The notes under the pieces: generated by a model
The model's input: the letters and a program-made list of their open reading frames with translations, nothing else
The model's database searches: none
What the model was told of the DNA's origin: nothing
Position numbers and translations under genes: made by a program
DNA from: Ligilactobacillus cholophilus
GTDB lineage: Bacteria > Bacillota > Bacilli > Lactobacillales > Lactobacillaceae
Reading direction: 5' to 3'
Length of the DNA: 64,000 bases
Assembly (NCBI RefSeq): GCF_030389495.1
Contig: NZ_CP127832.1
Location: 558,001 to 622,000, forward strand
In this document: positions 63,003 to 64,000 of the stretch, piece after piece
Position numbering within the stretch: position 1 is the stretch's first letter
How the letters are laid out: each line of letters begins with the position of its first letter

Positions 63003-64000
63003 TTATTCATTAAAATCCATATGTTGATTCGTCTTATATAATTTAATTAATTCAATTAATTCATTTGTTTCACTTATAATAATAGTTAAATCTTCTTTTG
63101 ACAATTCACCTGTTTTATTTAAGAATTCATATAATTCCTTAATTGCATCTACTACAAATTCTTCTTCTTTATTTTTTTGATATCGAATTATTGCTAAACT
63201 AATAAAAAATGATTGGATAGCAGTTAAATCATATACAACTGTTTGATGTAATGATTCTAATAAGTAATAAAAAACATAATCAATTACATATGTCATCTTT
63301 TGCTTTATTTCACTAGGGCTGTTCTTACATTCATTAGTTAAATAATCAGAAAATTGTAAAAACATTTTTGAGTTATTTTCTAAAACACCACTCATAAATT
63401 CTTTTTCTTCTGATTTATTCATAGATTTTTTTCCATCTAACTCATGCCATTTTGAAAAAGGTTCCCATTGAGCTTTTATTTCAGCATTTGAAAAGTCTTC
63501 ATGTGCATGTACTACAAACGAGTTTGATAATTTGTAACAATATGAACTTACAGCATTATCTTTACATAAAAAATCTTTAAATCTCGTATCATTTCTACGA
63601 ATTGACGAACATGCAAATAATGCATTCAAAGCCGTGAATTCATCATTTTTAAATATTTCATCAATATCAGGCATATGCTCAATATTAGCTTCTAACATTG
63701 CAAATACATCTGAAAAATCCGTATCATCTCTAAATACTTCAATAGTTGAATTACGAATAAATTTAACATATTCACTTGATTTAAACTTTTCAACACACAA
63801 AGTATTATTAATTTGATTGATAATTGTTGCAAATTCATCAATAAATTCATCTTTAGTATATGTTTCAACATTAAAAATTATAAAAGGTAAAAGTGATGCA
63901 CGATTTATAAAAATCCAAGCTTTATGTCCATTTGAAGCTGTGTATTCTTCAAAACTCCAACTTGTAATATCGAAAGTATTTTTAGAAACACTTTCATTTA
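63003..64000 (-). CDS. hypothetical protein, 5' end beyond the window
   Basis: The frame is open from 63003 to the right edge (332 residues seen), so the TTG near 63800 is an internal Leu and the start is outside. The protein is helical, with Trp-containing N-terminal part ('TSWSFEEYTASNGHKAWIF') and a C-terminal half of amphipathic helices ('LTIIISETNELIELIKL'). No motif or domain is recognised. It is separated from phoH by an AT-rich gap of about 80 bp. It could be a nucleic-acid or defence protein, but nothing shows this. Confidence 0.7.
   Translation of the reverse strand, partial: NESVSKNTFDITSWSFEEYTASNGHKAWIFINRASLLPFIIFNVETYTKDEFIDEFATIINQINNTLCVEKFKSSEYVKFIRNSTIEVFRDDTDFSDVFAMLEANIEHMPDIDEIFKNDEFTALNALFACSSIRRNDTRFKDFLCKDNAVSSYCYKLSNSFVVHAHEDFSNAEIKAQWEPFSKWHELDGKKSMNKSEEKEFMSGVLENNSKMFLQFSDYLTNECKNSPSEIKQKMTYVIDYVFYYLLESLHQTVVYDLTAIQSFFISLAIIRYQKNKEEEFVVDAIKELYEFLNKTGELSKEDLTIIISETNELIELIKLYKTNQHMDFNE

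Noticed and set aside
63634-63816. Short + strand frame inside the last gene
   Set aside because: It is a shadow of the long - strand frame and has no ribosome site.

Overview
The window looks like chromosome from a very AT-rich (about 30% G+C by eye) member of the Lactobacillales, most likely a Lactobacillaceae species. The basis is the content: a glutaminase/GadB/GadC acid-resistance cluster, a PyrR-attenuated uracil permease, an SMK-box metK, a glycyl T-box ahead of glyQS, the dnaG-rpoD-trmK-nif3 operon and the phoH-ybeY-dgkA-era operon. I see no rRNA, tRNA, CRISPR array or intact insertion sequence. The species cannot be named from the sequence alone.

Layout. 1-5.1 kb: glutamate acid resistance (two GadC antiporters, GadB, glutaminase) and a DUF554 membrane protein. 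5.1-8.4 kb: T-box and glycyl-tRNA synthetase. 8.5-10.5 kb: an arsenic-type operon (ArsR, thioredoxin-like protein, ArsP-type permease, ArsC). 10.5-16.5 kb: a broken HXXEE gene, a wall-anchored nuclease, a PAP2 phosphatase, a guanine riboswitch with xpt-pbuX, and a SAM-I-like riboswitch followed by two broken small genes. 16.5-24.6 kb: mscL, then a decayed accessory region with a type IIS restriction-modification system (two adenine methyltransferases and an AlwI-family nuclease), a TetR/quinone-reductase pair, an isochorismatase-like gene and a dead DUF961 gene typical of Tn916-like elements. 24.6-37 kb: two unknown membrane-anchored proteins, then housekeeping genes (dnaG, rpoD, trmK, nif3, pepT, deoR, murI, an amino acid permease, yaaA, DUF1003). 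37-41 kb: small unknown genes, including two related small proteins on either side of an internally duplicated 491-residue protein. 41-50 kb: fumC, cfa, metK, uracil permease, nucleoside transporter, MFS exporter. 50-64 kb: XerS recombinase with a dif-like site, then lepB, degV, marR, rqcH, phoH-ybeY-dgkA-era and others.

Two larger patterns stand out. First, genes left of about 50 kb are mostly on the + strand and genes right of it mostly on the - strand. The switch falls at xerS and a dif-SL-like sequence, which suggests the replication terminus. Second, several dead genes keep their reading frame and are broken only by stop codons, so the decay looks recent.

Regulation is dense and RNA-based: T-box, guanine riboswitch, SAM-I-like element, SMK box and PyrR attenuator each precede a relevant gene, except that the SAM-I-like element precedes only broken small ORFs.
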